From contig NC_065922.1 of the NCBI RefSeq assembly GCF_024586455.1, positions 32,918,089-32,982,088 on the forward strand: a stretch of DNA of 64,000 nt. Reading direction: 5' to 3'. This DNA is from Bactrocera neohumeralis (Eukaryota > Arthropoda > Insecta > Diptera > Tephritidae). The notes beneath the pieces are model-generated. The model ran no database searches. It was given only the letters and a program-made list of their open reading frames with translations, and had not been told where the DNA came from. Positions 45,641 through 57,559 of the stretch are shown one piece after another (the first letter of the stretch is position 1; each line of letters opens with the position of its first letter). A program made the position numbers and the translations under genes.

Positions 45641-46443
45641 CGTGAGATCTCTACACCATGCCATGTATTTTAATACAAATCTGTATTACCACCTTCAAAA
45701 TATATAGACTTCTAAAACAATACAAGTATGACAAGCCCTAATCCAATTTCCTATATACTCGTACTACTCGCTATAAACCTCGACTGAGATAGCCTTTATG
45801 CCTTTAGTTCCTTTAGCGAATTTTGGTTTTTTTCGAGTTGATTTTTAGAGCGCCATTGATTGTTGGACAGTTTCGACGTAATTTTCAAAAAACCCACCTC
45901 TCAAGTTATAATGAATTTGTTGAAAGTAGGGCCCTCAACTATGTTGTCAAGAATTTGTTTTGTGGCATTTACATTGTTTTTCCAATAGAATACTTTTTGG
46001 TATACATAAGTCTAGCATTGATAACATACCCAAAACATTAACCGAAATATGTTAAGTCAATCCAAAAGATATTTGGAGATCTTCTGGTATATCACTGATT
46101 GCAACACGACGATTTTCAAGAAATGTTTCTGTAACTTTTTTGATGTTATCGTCTTTGATTGAGGTGGATGGGCGACTCGCATGAGGCAAGTTTTCCATAA
46201 CTTCACGATCTTCACTGAAAACTTTGTGTCACTCAAATACTTGTGCTCGTGATAAAGCAGACTCATTTTGCAACATTTTCAAGGATTCTGTAGTTGTGAA
46301 TCCATTGGAAACACAAAATTTTAAACAAACCCGTTCTTTAAGTAAAAATCGAACTTTTCAAGTCGTCAACAAAAAGTTGCCATACAAAGAAATAAAATTG
46401 TACTAATCTAGTAATAAACCAGTCCGGGTCAAATTTGATCATA
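45640..46443 (-). mobile_element. mariner family A copy (GTCCGGGTCAAATTTGATCA terminus)
   Basis: The terminus ACCAGTCCGGGTCAAATTTG at 46419 marks the 5' end. On the minus strand the HTH region reads ERSVKIVKLWKTCLMRVAHP-like text (open piece 46266-46057, KTITSKKLQKHFLKIVVLQS). In older lineage members this is EVIEDLPHASRPSTS...NIEQVKETVLENRRV. The transposase core is lost. Homologous to 48181-48770, 54590-55130 and 62930-63535. Confidence 0.7.
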
Positions 46444-46537
46444 CTTATTAAAAGTTGTTGTAATCTAGGACTCAAATTTTATTGATTCAGTTTGCGCACG
46501 CAGTTTATTTGAACCAGTCCGGGTCAAATTTGATCAT
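46419..46537 (+). repeat. Duplicated mariner terminus
   Basis: The same 25-bp string beginning ACCAGTCCGGGTCAAATTTG occurs at 46419-46443 and 46513-46537 in the same orientation. The 69 bp between them contain no recognised sequence. Confidence 0.85.
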
Positions 46538-46539
46538 AT

Positions 46540-48175
46540 GCGATATACTTTATGTCAATATTTTTTCCATCAATTCGAAAGGTTTGTAGAAGCATCTACA
46601 TTTATTGGTGGTACAATATCTAAAATAAATACCTCTTTCGAATTGTAGGGAAAATGCTGCCCCTGCTGCATTCGCCAAAAGCCACTGCTTCTATGGTTAT
46701 CTATGTATATTGAAAATAAAAATAGCTCAGATGCAAATTCAAGTAAATTCAAGTAAATCGTATATGTTTTTGACCAGTGTTTTTAAAAACGAAGAGCATT
46801 AAAAAGTTTAGGATTTGCCAAGGCCATGCTTTTATTTCCCCTAAAATAAACTTTTATTGACATGGATGATTTTTATTTGCCCTTAAAGCCTCAGTTTATC
46901 GATTAGCAAAAAATTCAATCTATAAAATTCTTAAAATTCACATGAAAATCCTCAACATATGGAGGAGTCAGAATTTAATTTTGCATTTTGCCATTACATT
47001 TTTCTTTTATTTCATTTTAACAAATATATGTTTTTAATTTAACAAGAAGTATATAAATTAATAAATTTATTTGTTAATATTGATAACCAAAAATTAAATT
47101 GGTTTAGAAAAACTCTGGTGGAAAATAATTCGCTGAAAACAATAAACGGTTGAAATTTGAAATGTCTAAAATTGTAGTAAGTAACGTATACGCCATGTCA
47201 ACACAATCACTCAATATAAACTCGTGCTCTCTATAACGTGAATATACATGCATCGGCATTGTAATATTCCTTGCAAAGCACAGTTATTTATATATTTATT
47301 AAATATAATAAATTGTAATTCATAATAATTGCAGTTTATTTAACGGTTCAGCACCGCTGGCCAAATTATTGGCTAAGAATGTGGCGATAATTAACATTAG
47401 TTATGCATAACAAAAGCAATAATAAACACACGCACTCACAAATTTACGCAGCAAAATTAGGCTTTTCACACGATTTGTGAATAATTGCTGCGCGCGTGCA
47501 ATTGTTTAAATAAACAGCAACAACAAACATAAAAACACTCCAAATTATTGCACTGGCAGAAAAAAAATTAAGCAATAATGAGAAGCGGCAACTAATTACT
47601 AACGCACACACTTGCGGCCAAACACTCACACAGCGCCGCTTAAATTAGTGACAATAATCGCACAAAGCAAACAAAAATAAATAAATAAACACGTAAACAA
47701 TGGCGTTGGCTCACCATGTGCTTATGCGTGTGTGCATGAATATATGCATTTATATGAAATTAAATATGTATATATATTTGTATAAATAATTGTTGAACTC
47801 AGCGTGTATATTTATAAATATGTGTATATGTATGCATTGCTATAAACGCATTACGTGGAAACCCCTTACTGGAAACATGTTCCACATGAGAGCAAATAAA
47901 TATTAAAAGCTGCATAAGCGTAAAACGTATTACTTACGTAAACGTATTAACTTTATGAAGGAGATATGAAAACATTTTCCACCCACGAGTTTATCTATTT
48001 ATTCTTGATAATAGAAAAAACAAAAGTTTTCATACTTGTGGCGTGGCGAATAGAACAAGCAACTGGCATAACAAATTGGAGATGTAACTAAGTGAAAATG
48101 CCCCTTTAAAAAGTCCTTCAGATACTTCTTTATATCGAATTCAACTGTATTATTTGTTGTTGTTTAAAAAGTACC
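46540..48175. other. Non-coding stretch, no recognised gene
   Basis: AT-rich to 47280, then a repeat-poor segment (47280-47900) with CAACAA and (TA/TG) runs. The 61-codon frame at 47629-47444 on the minus strand is not supported as a gene. Confidence 0.4.
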
Positions 48176-48180
48176 ATCTA

Positions 48181-48770
48181 ATCAAATTTAACTCGGACTA
48201 ACAAAAAAATATTTTAAAAAATTTTGTAAAAGAGAAATGTTTATTATTGTCTTTAAAATAAGTTTTTTCCATACACTTGCTATAAGCTTAGGCGGGGATG
48301 GCCTTCGATTGAACAGTATAATTTTGTTATTTGTTGTATATGTACCATTCGATCAAATTTAGCCCGGACTGACAAAAAATACTGCATTTGCACGTATTTT
48401 AACACAAATCTCTATTATCGCCTTTAAAATAGGACTGGCCTTCAATGTTTTCAGCGAGTTTTGATTATTTCGAATTCGGTTAATTTTTGAATTGCCATTT
48501 GCTAGATTGTTGGACAATTTCCACTGCATATTCATAAAATCATGTCTCGTTTAATAAAACGCTTGTTGAATGTAAGGTTCTCAGCTGTCAAGCTTCTCTT
48601 TTGCCACCTCTATACGATGTCGTTTTTACAGAAGACTCAGGTCTTTTGATACGAGTCTAGCATTGATTAACTTCATTCACAAAATTTTGACTAAAATGGT
48701 TGAGTCGATCCATAAGAGTTGTTAAGATCCTCTGCTATCTTCTGTCTGAGTTGAACTTTAGCATAGCGAG
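48181..48770 (-). mobile_element. mariner family A, two tandem partial copies
   Basis: Termini ATCAAATTTAACTCGGACTA (48181) and ATCAAATTTAGCCCGGACTG (48353) point the same way. The first is followed by about 140 bp of element interior (CTTGCTATAAGCTTAGGCGG, GATGGCCTTCGATTG) and the second by a longer stretch to about 48770 (CTGGCCTTCAATGTTTTCAG...). So a truncated copy is followed by a second start of the same family. There is no open transposase. Confidence 0.7.
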
Positions 48771-48779
48771 CTGTGGCGA

Positions 48780-49080
48780 ATTGAAGACGTCTTATAATCA
48801 GGTCGGGTAGCGAGATAACGACCTAGAATTGAATTTTGTTAATAAGATTTTTTACTTTTACTACTTTAACAAAGGCATTCTAGATGTTTTTGGTTCTTAG
48901 AAAATGGAACAAGATATTACCTCAAGATATACAAAGGATTAGGCATTTAAATATTTTTTCCAAAAAATATATCAGAAGTCTACATTTACTTTTTAGAGTC
49001 ATCTTGCCACCTACCGAAACAATCAAATGGAGCAAGATATAGAGTTTTTTTATTTTATTTATAGCAGAGTCGATACAATA
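48780..49080. other. Non-coding spacer
   Basis: About 300 bp of AT-rich sequence between two transposon relics, with nothing recognised. Confidence 0.4.
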
Positions 49081-49084
49081 AAGT

Positions 49085-49600
49085 TCTGAATAGAACGACA
49101 TTCAAATGGCTTCCACGAACTTTTTGCACAGCGAATTTGATGAACCCAATTTTCGAGTACTTTTTCCACTAGAAAGACCAAAGACTTCAAATAATCTCAA
49201 AAGAAGTAGTCTAATGTCGTTAAATCACAACTTCTTAGAGGCTATTCAATGTCAGAATTTCTTGAAACAATCGAATCGGTGAAGACAATTTTCTTAAAAA
49301 ATTCGTTATCGTTTTTAAGATGTTTCAAGGCAAAATCAGCACGACGATTTCGGTGGTCCAATGACTTCAGTTCTTGAGGGAGAGCAATTTTATACGAATG
49401 CAAGCTCAAATTCTTCTTAAAAATCCGCCAGCTTGTGGTTTGATACAGTACTAATTCTTCGTCCAGAACGTCTTGGACAATCAATAAATTGTGGTCTTTA
49501 GCAACACTTGATTGATTGGCAGTAATATTATTATCATTACTTCGAGCGGGGTTTTGTCTTATTGGCACTTGAACATTATGTTAAGAAAATGTACGCTCGA
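49085..49600 (-). pseudogene. IS630/Tc1-type transposase, N-terminal half
   Basis: Minus strand 49568-49242: TSWRIFKKNLSLHSYKIALPQELKSLDHRNRRADFALKHL, then FFKKIVFTDS. This is the HTH end (LSxxTTWRILRKDLGLHPYKIQLTQELKPLDH) and the first catalytic Asp block (IIFSDEAHF), whose AHF is altered. The C-terminal half is missing apart from weak text to 49085. Same lineage as 42.9 and 58.2 kb. Confidence 0.75.
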
Positions 49601-49939
49601 AGTTTTCAACAGTTCGAGGAATAGTGAGTGCATGGGGATGATTATTAAGGCCATAAAATGGCAAAAGCATACGAAAAGTTACAATTGGAGAACGATTATT
49701 TTGATACGCTGTTCTTGCATTACTGAATACAAAGAAAAAAATTACAGACCATGACATATTAAAAATTGCCGAAACGACACTTAGAAATCATATCGTCCCT
49801 ATTTTAAAACTTGGTATTATAAAAGCTCTGTCAAATGAAAAGTACTTGAGAAACCTCTAGTAAGATATTTAGTCTTCAAAATTAAGATTCAATATTGCTA
49901 TCTATGGTGTTTAAGAAAGCTCTTCGAAAATTAATTTAA

Positions 49940-50330
49940 TTTGAAATTTGTCTCATCCAATTTCGACGAGGTCGGACCATAGGGAGAGGGGTCATTAGAA
50001 TCATGCGAAGACACATTGCACGCTGGTATATTTTATATGTCGAGGTCGATTTTGGATAAGTAGGAGTTTAATCTGCTACAGTATCCAGCCAGGATCACTC
50101 TAGATTCTCGGGTCAACTCACACTCTTCGTCTGCAATATGTGGTCGTTTGACTCCAAGTATGTCATTCACTGAGAGGGAGTCGGTGAAGTAAAGTGATGG
50201 CTTCACTGTGAATGGCGGTGTGAAGTAATCAAGGAAAGACCTTTGATGTGCCTAGGAGGCGGATGGCTTGGTCATCGTTTACGCCTTTTCATCGCCATTC
50301 GACCATGAGCGTTTTCGCTTGGCGTTGTTG
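49940..50330 (-). pseudogene. Jockey-type retrotransposon C-terminus
   Basis: Minus strand, about 50200-49970: LGVKRPHIADEECELTRESRVILAGYC, SRLNSYLSKIDLDI, a stop, NIPACNVSSHDSNDP then PSPYGPTSSKL. This corresponds to the Jockey end that normally reads DEExELPRETRVTLAQLRSGYCNRLNSYLSRI, then PNVCPACxxSPHDTNHLFxCPxxPT. Degenerate. Confidence 0.7.
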
Positions 50331-50429
50331 TAAGTGACGGACCTTTCAGAAACGGAAATTCAGAAATGTATTGATTTTGTTGCAATTTAAAGATAAGATT
50401 TCGATGAGGGTTTCTGGTTAATTCGTGCT

Positions 50430-51734
50430 TAGTTTTGCATCGAGCCTTATTTAACTGGTTTCAAATGTTTAGGTGCAATGTGTAGATTTTGGCAATAGAA
50501 AAAGTGCTTACATGAGGGTCGGACATATAGCTTGTTTCAAAAAAGGTGCATCAAACACAATTTAATATTTTTATCAAAAACACTAAAATAAAAGTTAGTC
50601 GTGAAATAAAAAATATAGGGCCTACTACGTATATAGTCTAAATGCAGAAAGTATCTGATGTGGTATCTTCTAACGGTAGCAGAAGAGAACAGAGATACCA
50701 TATGTGAAGCTAAGATCATAGATCCAATTCAAGAAAATATTTAATATTTATGAATAAGGCATAGAAGATGACATTGTCATTGTTAGTACGTAAATTCCTA
50801 CAGGGACGCCTCTAGTCAAATGAATTTATTATGCTCACGCAGAATTTTCAAGCCGGGCGCTACCGAATGCACGAAACGTGCAGAAAAAAAACAATAATAA
50901 TTGCTAAAATTTACAAGGGTCGCTTAAATTTAATGCGAAACACATTAATAAATTCACACCAAATGCGTAGGCACACTTCCACGCACCGACACATATATAT
51001 ATACATATACGAATATGTGCACAATTACCGTTACGCACATTAGTTAATGCGCGTTAACATATGCACAGACGCCTATGCAGCCCGTGGCTATAGGCTTATG
51101 CCCCCACATAACATTTGGGCACACATACATACGTATGTATGTATGTCGCCATAGTCTCACGCTGGTACGTGCCCGTTGCGCCTTATCAGCGTCAATTTGT
51201 TCACACTTGTCGCGCTCGCTGGGAGGTCACGCGGCATTGGCGTTTCGAGGCAATTGGGTTCGCGCTGCTTGACAGCGGAATGCTCGCATACTCATAGATA
51301 CACACAGAGTTGTATTGGCATGGGCTTGATTTATATGGCATACAGCAATGGTAGACAACAGCGATTTGCAACACATGGAAAGTGTTTAATTAGCGAAATT
51401 TAAAATTTATGAACTCCACTAACGAAAGTGACCAATTTGCTAACAGAATTGCTACAAATGGTCACTTAAACACATATATATATATGCATATGTGAGCATG
51501 TATGTGTTTGTGTGAGTATACATACATACATGTATGAAAGCGCTTACAGTGAAGGATTTTTAGTATTACCGCTCGTTCGTAATAGTATTTCCAATAATAA
51601 CGGAAATTAAAACGATTATGTTTAAGTTTATGTTTTTGCTTGTTTCAAAACTTTACTTTTTTCAATGCTTCTACATATTTTTAAGGTATTTTGAGATAGT
51701 TTATTTTAAAGTAAATAATTTTCGATGATTTAAA
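50430..51734. other. Non-coding stretch with microsatellites
   Basis: 50840-51540 is repeat-poor with (TA)n/(CATA)n tracts (ATATATATATACATATAC near 50993-51010, CATACATACGTATGTATG near 51124-51141, ATATATATATGCATATG near 51476-51492). Open frames at 51075-51403 overlap each other in three frames and are not supported as a gene. Confidence 0.4.
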
Positions 51735-51806
51735 TTCCTTATACCCTGAACAAGGCATATTGAGTTTGTCGCGAAGTTTTAAACACTCAGGAGGAAACGT
51801 TCCTAT
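51735..51806 (+). repeat. Repeat B head fragment
   Basis: CTTATACCCTGAACAAGGCA then TGTCGCGAAGTTTTAAACAC and GGAAACGTTCCTATAAGG match the first 70 bp of repeat B. The rest is interrupted at 51807 by retrotransposon sequence. Confidence 0.65.
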
Positions 51807-52510
51807 AAGGTTAGGTTATGTTAATCTAGGTCAACAAGCCACGCATATACATACCAGTTTAGTCCGTTGCGATACCTGATGGAGTGGAGATGGATGGAGA
51901 GAAGTAGTCATTCTTTAGGATGCCTGCGCTTGACAAGAATTTTAACAGACTTCACTGCGACCTCATTATCGATACCTCCTCCAGTCCTTCAGGGTCCGTG
52001 GGGACCCTAGATGCTTACAGCGTAGTCTTGCTAATGCGCGAGAAGTACACAAAAGATCCTCCATTTTTTCCCTGGTGCCCTGCTCTAGACATTTCCTGCA
52101 GTCTTCTCGATCTGTTAGTCCCATCCTGAGGGCGTGTATCGCCAGGTAGGCACTAGGATCTGTTAGTCCCATCCTGAGGGCGTGTATCGCCACTAGGCAG
52201 CGACCAGTTAAAATTCCCATCATGTTCCTACAGTTTCTTCTATCGAGTGCCAATAGGAATTTCCGTTTTGGCGTTACTTCCAATCTCCCGTTTTGCACAT
52301 GACTTTTGCAGTTTTGCACCCAGGTAGCTCGTTCCTTCGGGTTTTAACTCTCTTCAAGCTTCCCAACGTTAATCACGTTTTCGAATGTAGCCGTACACCA
52401 TTCTTGGCAGTCTTGTCCACCATTTCTTTGCCTTTGTGACGTGGCACTCAGTAGAAGTGAATTGCTTACTTCTGGCAAAACTTTCCACTGCTGCTCTGCT
52501 TCCTAAGACA
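51807..52510 (-). pseudogene. R1/Jockey-type retrotransposon C-terminus with internal duplication
   Basis: Minus strand 52319-51966: NMMGILTGRCLVAIHALRMG, LTDREDCRKCLEQGTREKMEDLLCTSRALARL, RCKHLGSP, closely matching the plus-strand relic at 29.3 kb (LTDHCQVATHARRMGQTES...RKCLQRGTGETMEHLLCTC). One segment, encoding LAIHALRMGLTD, is present twice in tandem (52108-52142 and 52160-52194). The second Cys of the C-terminal knuckle is lost (CTSRA for CTCPA). Upstream RNase H text (VDKTAKNGVRLHSKT-like) is near 52400. Confidence 0.75.
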
Positions 52511-53300
52511 CTTCTGTTGTAGGAACCAACGATATAGCATATAGCTGCCATTTAAGCTGACAAATACTATTTTTGGTACGGGTTCACAGCGGAATCTGCA
52601 AAGAGGATTACCCTGCTATAGAGGGAACCCTTACCCCAATTTCATAAGAGGACTAACAAGGCGGCAGTTCTCTTGCGCTCTAACGTTAAATATATAAACC
52701 TCCCATAAGCTTGGCAAGCGCTGATTATGTATCAAAAGTTGTGCGTCTGTGAGATCCTTTTGACACAAAGTAAAGGTCTTCTGAAGTACTTGTCGCCATG
52801 GTAGGCATTCTGGCAGAATACTATCCAATAGGGTCACATGCGGTGAGATTATATATCTTGCTTCTCCTCAACTGTCCAGCTTTTGACTGATCGCGGTTGA
52901 AACATTGCAGTAGACACATTTCGGTGTCATTGGGGAAGTCGCTGGGATTGTTATTAGCTGCTTAAAAAATGTATGGTAGGTTAAATAAGCTTCATCGATT
53001 TATAAGGGTCTGGTATCTATGCAAGAGGGATCCTAAGTCATCTATTGTGGCAGGATCAGCACTACGACCTAACCTAACCTATTATAGCTTCGGATACTAC
53101 GACCGAACGTTTTTAATACCCTAAACATATCATCATAACGAGATTAGTTGAGTTGTCCTTTCCTCCCCAACAAGCTGCTCTGCTGTCAGAACCGCTGATA
53201 TCGGACCATTAAAGCATGTATATAGCTATCGTACAAGCTAAACGTTAAAAATTATGTTCTTATATGAAAACTCCTTTATTTACCATATGATGGATATTCC
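52511..53300 (+). repeat. Repeat B core fragments
   Basis: 52525-52570 carries GATATAGCATATAGCTGCCA of the repeat-B core. 53096-53260 carries a second copy: CTTTCCTCCCCAACAAGCTG, GATATCGGACCATTAAAGCA and GCTATCGTACAAGCTAAACG. Between them (52580-53085) is unrecognised sequence ending in CCTAACCTAACCTA, a string seen at the ends of several R1-type relics here. Confidence 0.55.
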
Positions 53301-54585
53301 AGTTCCGGTTTTTGGTTGCTAAACAATTTTTAATTTCTATGAAAAATAGTAGTTATAAAATGAAATTAATAAAAAAAATATTTATTTATTTATAAAGATA
53401 TTATATTTTGATAAATTAAAATTAAACAAAAATTATCGAGACATCTTCACGAATTTTGACATGATATATTGTTAAATAATTGCATACATTTTATTTAATT
53501 TATTTTTTATTTTATATAATTTTGAATGAAATAATTTTTGTATTATTAATTTTTTCGTTAATTCGAAATCAAATCTTCTTGTATACTGGGCAAAATTTAC
53601 AGATGGACATTCTTACATATTACGTTCCTTTTAAAAATTTGTCCACAATTGCAATCGCGAAGTACCGCCCAGTGAAAGTCAAATTTTTTCACACACAGAT
53701 AGTATTTATTGCAGCAAATAAAAAATATGGTGAAAGTCACGCAAATGCAAGCTAATAAACCTAATTCATGCAGAAAATATTTGTTTGGTTTCTTCATACG
53801 CAATTATGCACATACATACATACAAACATACATGCATATATGCATATAGATATACTTACATTCATGACCAGCGCAGTGCTCCACTGAATAAATTGCGGTT
53901 GTTGTTGTTGTTCGAATTGTGGTTATTATTCATGTTGTTGCTTTTAATGTTGCCAATTTGATATAATTGTGCGGTAAGCGATAATTTGCATTGCTGTGTT
54001 GCAAATAACTGGAATTAAAGCGGTACTTTCATGCAGCAAAGCGCCCGCATGTGTTCCTAAAAATTAATTTATTTCGACATTAACCTCTGACCAATGTGAA
54101 GAGATGTCGTTTACAAAATGATGTTGGCATTTTTGCTCTCATTTAACTTATCAAGTACCCCTACGTGGAGTCAGGCTTATTAAATATCGGAAATTTGTTT
54201 GGATTAATTTCTTAGCTGGCATAATGACTTCATGAACTTTTTTACTACTATTTTTTTACTTACTACTCTTACAATTATTTAATAAAGTGTTTTGAAGTAC
54301 TACAAAATGATAAATAAATACTGATAACTTAAGAAAAAAGGAAATTTCATCAGCCAAATATTAGGTATATAAAATATTTCATGTTTTCCTTTAAAAAGAG
54401 AGATTTAATACTCTTTTCAGACTATTTTTATATTGTTTGCCATATTGATTGTACATATTTCAATCTATAATAGAATAATTTATGTAAGAAGAGGCCTCAT
54501 TAATGGTTTTATACGTCCATTTTATAATTAGTTTCATGCGATTCACCATGTTTTTACCACCATATTTTATAGCATATATCTAAAA
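53300..54585. other. Non-coding stretch
   Basis: Very AT-rich to 53760, then a repeat-poor segment with CATACATACATACAAACATAC near 53811-53831 and a GTTGTTGTTGTT run near 53898-53911. No supported gene; plus frame 53480-53755 is AT-driven. Confidence 0.4.
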
Positions 54586-54589
54586 TTTC

Positions 54590-55130
54590 AAGTTTAACCC
54601 GAACTGACAAAACAACTACATTTTCATATATTTGAATTCAAATAAATAATATTAAATAGCGAGCCAATATTTGACACAACTTTCCATGCATCTGTTATAA
54701 TCCTCGGCTGGGATGGCCTTCTGTGCCTTCAGTGCCTTCACCGAATTTTGGTTTTTTCGGTGCCGCCTCTATTTTGGAGCGCTTTTCGCTAGACTATTGA
54801 TGGTTTCGGCGACATATTTATAAACCCAAGTCTCGTCAACATTCTTCGACGGATGTTGGGTCATCAGCTATGTGCTCAGACATCTCTTTTGCGACCTCTA
54901 CTCAACTTCATTATGACAAAAGATTGAGGGTTTTGTTACGAGTCTGGCATTGACACTCTTCATACCCAAACCAATAATGAAAAGTATTGAGGCGCTCAAT
55001 ATAAGATGTTAGTATCCCATGTAACCTGCCTGATGAAAATACAACGATTTTCAAGCATTGTTTCCTTAACTTTTCCGATGTTATAGTCATTAACAAAGGT
55101 GGCTGGACGATTCGCATGAAGCAAGTTTAC
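54590..55130 (-). mobile_element. mariner family A copy
   Basis: The terminus remnant AAGTTTAACCCGAACTGAC is at 54589, followed by interior text shared with 45.7 and 48.4 kb (GGCTGGGATGGCCTTCTGTG, GAGCGCTTTTCGCTAGAC). The minus-strand open piece 55117-54911 reads RIVQPPLLMTITSEKLRKQCLKIVVFSSGRL, parallel to the pieces at 46.2 and 63.1 kb. No functional transposase. Confidence 0.7.
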
Positions 55131-55279
55131 ACACTAATTGACTTATTAAGATCAAACTTCACTCAAACATAAAATAGTTTTTCCAATCTAGGAAACAAGT
55201 TTATATCAACTCGATTCGCAGGCGCAGTTTCTAATGTTAAGCTTTGGAAAGCCGAAAAAGGGTATTTTTTAATAAGTTA

Positions 55280-55860
55280 GGTTAGATGGATAATCGATGA
55301 TCGTACGTGGACTGGTATATGTAGTCCTTTGTGAAGTCATAGAAAATAAGAACTCCTGTGTTCGGACTTACAGAATGGTAAAACGCTTAGTTTCAACTCT
55401 CGCCAGTTCGGTGCGACGTCTGAAGTTAAGCGATCCCAAGTGTTGACTTGGCTCGGAAGACATTGCAATAGTCAAGAAGTCTGAAATCGAAGTTAATAGA
55501 GAGCTCCCGACAGTAAACCTCTACAGCAAGCTTCAACCAAACGTTGAGCCATCCGTAAAGAAGCTCACTGCCCCTCTTCTCCAACGGATTCTTTCCAGCC
55601 GCCAGAGTTCGGTTTGACGACTCCATGATCTAGATTATCTCTTTATGCAGTGAAAGTGTGTGAGGGTATCCCAAGTGTTCAGATATGCGTTCTTTTAAGA
55701 ACCCAGATTCTCTGGGTCTAATAGCCACTTTCGCTGCCATACACTTGCACCATACATTAATTTTAATTTTTTAATAGAATGTCCCTTTAAATTTACCTGA
55801 ACTTTTCCTACTGGCGTGACTTATCATTGAGGTGAGGAGGTCACAATAACCTAACCTAAA
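55280..55860 (-). repeat. Retrotransposon-derived repeat ending in AACCTAACCTAAAC
   Basis: Between TAGGTTAGATGG (55278) and CACAATAACCTAACCTAAAC (55841-55860). It contains GGACTTACAGAATGGTAAAA and CTCTCGCCAGTTCGGTGCGA blocks that I associate with non-LTR element copies in tephritids. The minus frame 55626-55426 (66 codons) shows no clear domain. Confidence 0.4.
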
Positions 55861-57155
55861 CTATTAAATAGTACATTATGATCTTAAAAAAATACTTTCA
55901 TAATTAGAAATTTGTCACACCTTGTAAACCGTTATCATAACATTATTGTATATGCGTATTAGCACATATAGGTACTTCCGATAATTGATACATATCAATA
56001 AAAAAGAGTTTTTTGAAATGACTTTATTAAAGTTTAAATTTCATTTCGATTGAACTTTGGTGCAATTAAGGGCCGACTCTGTGCAGCAAGTGACGGACAA
56101 TTACTGCCTCTGATTTGGTTGACTTATTAAAAATTAACATTTTAAATATTTTTGCCACAATCATTTATTTTCCAGCACAAGCCGACATACATACATACAT
56201 ACACAGCTATCTGACTGCAGTGGTTTTATGATTTTATTTTTATTTTTTGCTTTTAACATTAAAAACTTTCAACTCCCTTCCATATGCTGGTGCTCATTAA
56301 CAGTTTATGTATTTATGAACAGGCGCGCCCACACACACGCACGCATACATACTATACATACATTTATTTAAGTTTTTTAAATTCAATGGATTTTTTGTTT
56401 GTATTATTTTATTTTCATTGCTGTCAGGTGCTTTGACTGGTACTGACTTTGCGGTTATTGCACCCGCCAAATAAGCGACATTTCAGTTATATTGGTGCGT
56501 GGCATAGCAGTTACATATTATAAGTTCGTTCTTCGCTTATATATTTTAAAAATCGAGAAAGCTTTTGAAGCATTTATAGTAAACAGAGGTAAATATTTAA
56601 GCTATATTGATTGACTTCCATTCTTCTAACTACTTTAAAAATTATCATCTCAGCATCAGATTTTGTTCGAGCAGCATGGCCTAAACCTCATATCTTGGTA
56701 GATACGTGCGCTGCACAATCCCATTATTGCCTTTATCGCTGTTATCATTATTTGTGTTGCTTTAGGCTCTGTGTTGCACGCGTGCAGCACTTTCATTTGC
56801 AATAAATATATTCTATATTTTGCGTAATAATTAAATCATTTTAATGCTGGTATTAAATTTTTAACTCTTTCTTCGTTTAATTGAATTTTTAAGTAGATAT
56901 GGTAGTGATGACGCGTCATATCGCAATAATGTTAATTGTAATGATATTGTGGCATCCATATGTACAACTATTGTTACTATTAGTATTACTACTTTTACAT
57001 GGAATTTTTCATAGTGACTTACTTTATGCTGCTGACGTGCTTTTGAAATCTCTAATTGATGAAAATAAAAATTTGCTTCCCAGTTATCTAGATATATTAA
57101 TCGATATCAAGTTCAGGCTTATTTGTATTGATTTGTTGATTTCTTTGATTATTTA
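55860..57155. other. Non-coding stretch, no recognised gene
   Basis: Contains CATACATACATACATACACA near 56186-56205 and ACACACACGCACGCATACATAC near 56330-56351. The 85-codon hydrophobic frame at 56899-57156 (plus) is AT-driven, and I do not support it as a gene. Confidence 0.4.
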
Positions 57156-57159
57156 ATTA

Positions 57160-57500
57160 TTCATAAGAGTGAAGGTTGTCACCTTTAAAGTAGTTTCAAT
57201 CATCACAGCACTTCTGATATGTACTTTGATATAATTTCTGGCCTCTTTTGTTGTATCGTTGTGATATTTTGCTTCGAAGTGATAACTATTCCGTTGGTTC
57301 GTTGTGAATTTGAAGCCTTCTGAGGAAATTGAAAGCTTCTCTTGAGTATCTCGATGTGCGTGGCTCGGCGTTGTCCTACTGGAAGACAATTTCTCTCCTA
57401 TTAGCCAAATCTGGTTGCTTCTGAGCTCTTGCTTCCTTCAGACAGTCCAATTGTTGATAGTCCAAATCCGAATTTAAAGTTTTGCCGTAGAGGAGCGGCT
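57160..57500 (-). pseudogene. mariner transposase fragment (C-terminal half)
   Basis: Minus strand: LNSDLDYQQLDCLKEARAQK, then ANRREIVFQ, stop, DNAEPRTSR, matching the mariner core normally reading RLKEAIxxKRPxLANRRGVVFHQDNARPHTS. The second catalytic Asp (DNAEP) survives but the frame is broken, and the end at 57160-57230 (RGQKLYQSTYQKC) is degenerate. Confidence 0.7.
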
Positions 57501-57559
57501 CTTAAAGGGTGTGTTTTTTGACATGTAATTTTCAAGAAGAAATAAAACGCATATAATTT

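Noticed and set aside
55390..55450. Possible 5S rRNA-like (SINE3) segment: GTCTGAAGTTAAGCGATCCC resembles the 5S rRNA internal region
   Set aside because: Similarity covers fewer than 20 bases. The flanks match the non-LTR-derived repeat ending in AACCTAACCTAAAC, and no 5S box A/C spacing is seen.
56899..57156. 85-codon hydrophobic ORF that could be a small membrane protein
   Set aside because: Composition is explained by runs of TTA/ATT codons in AT-rich DNA. No family or signal-peptide-plus-mature pattern is seen.
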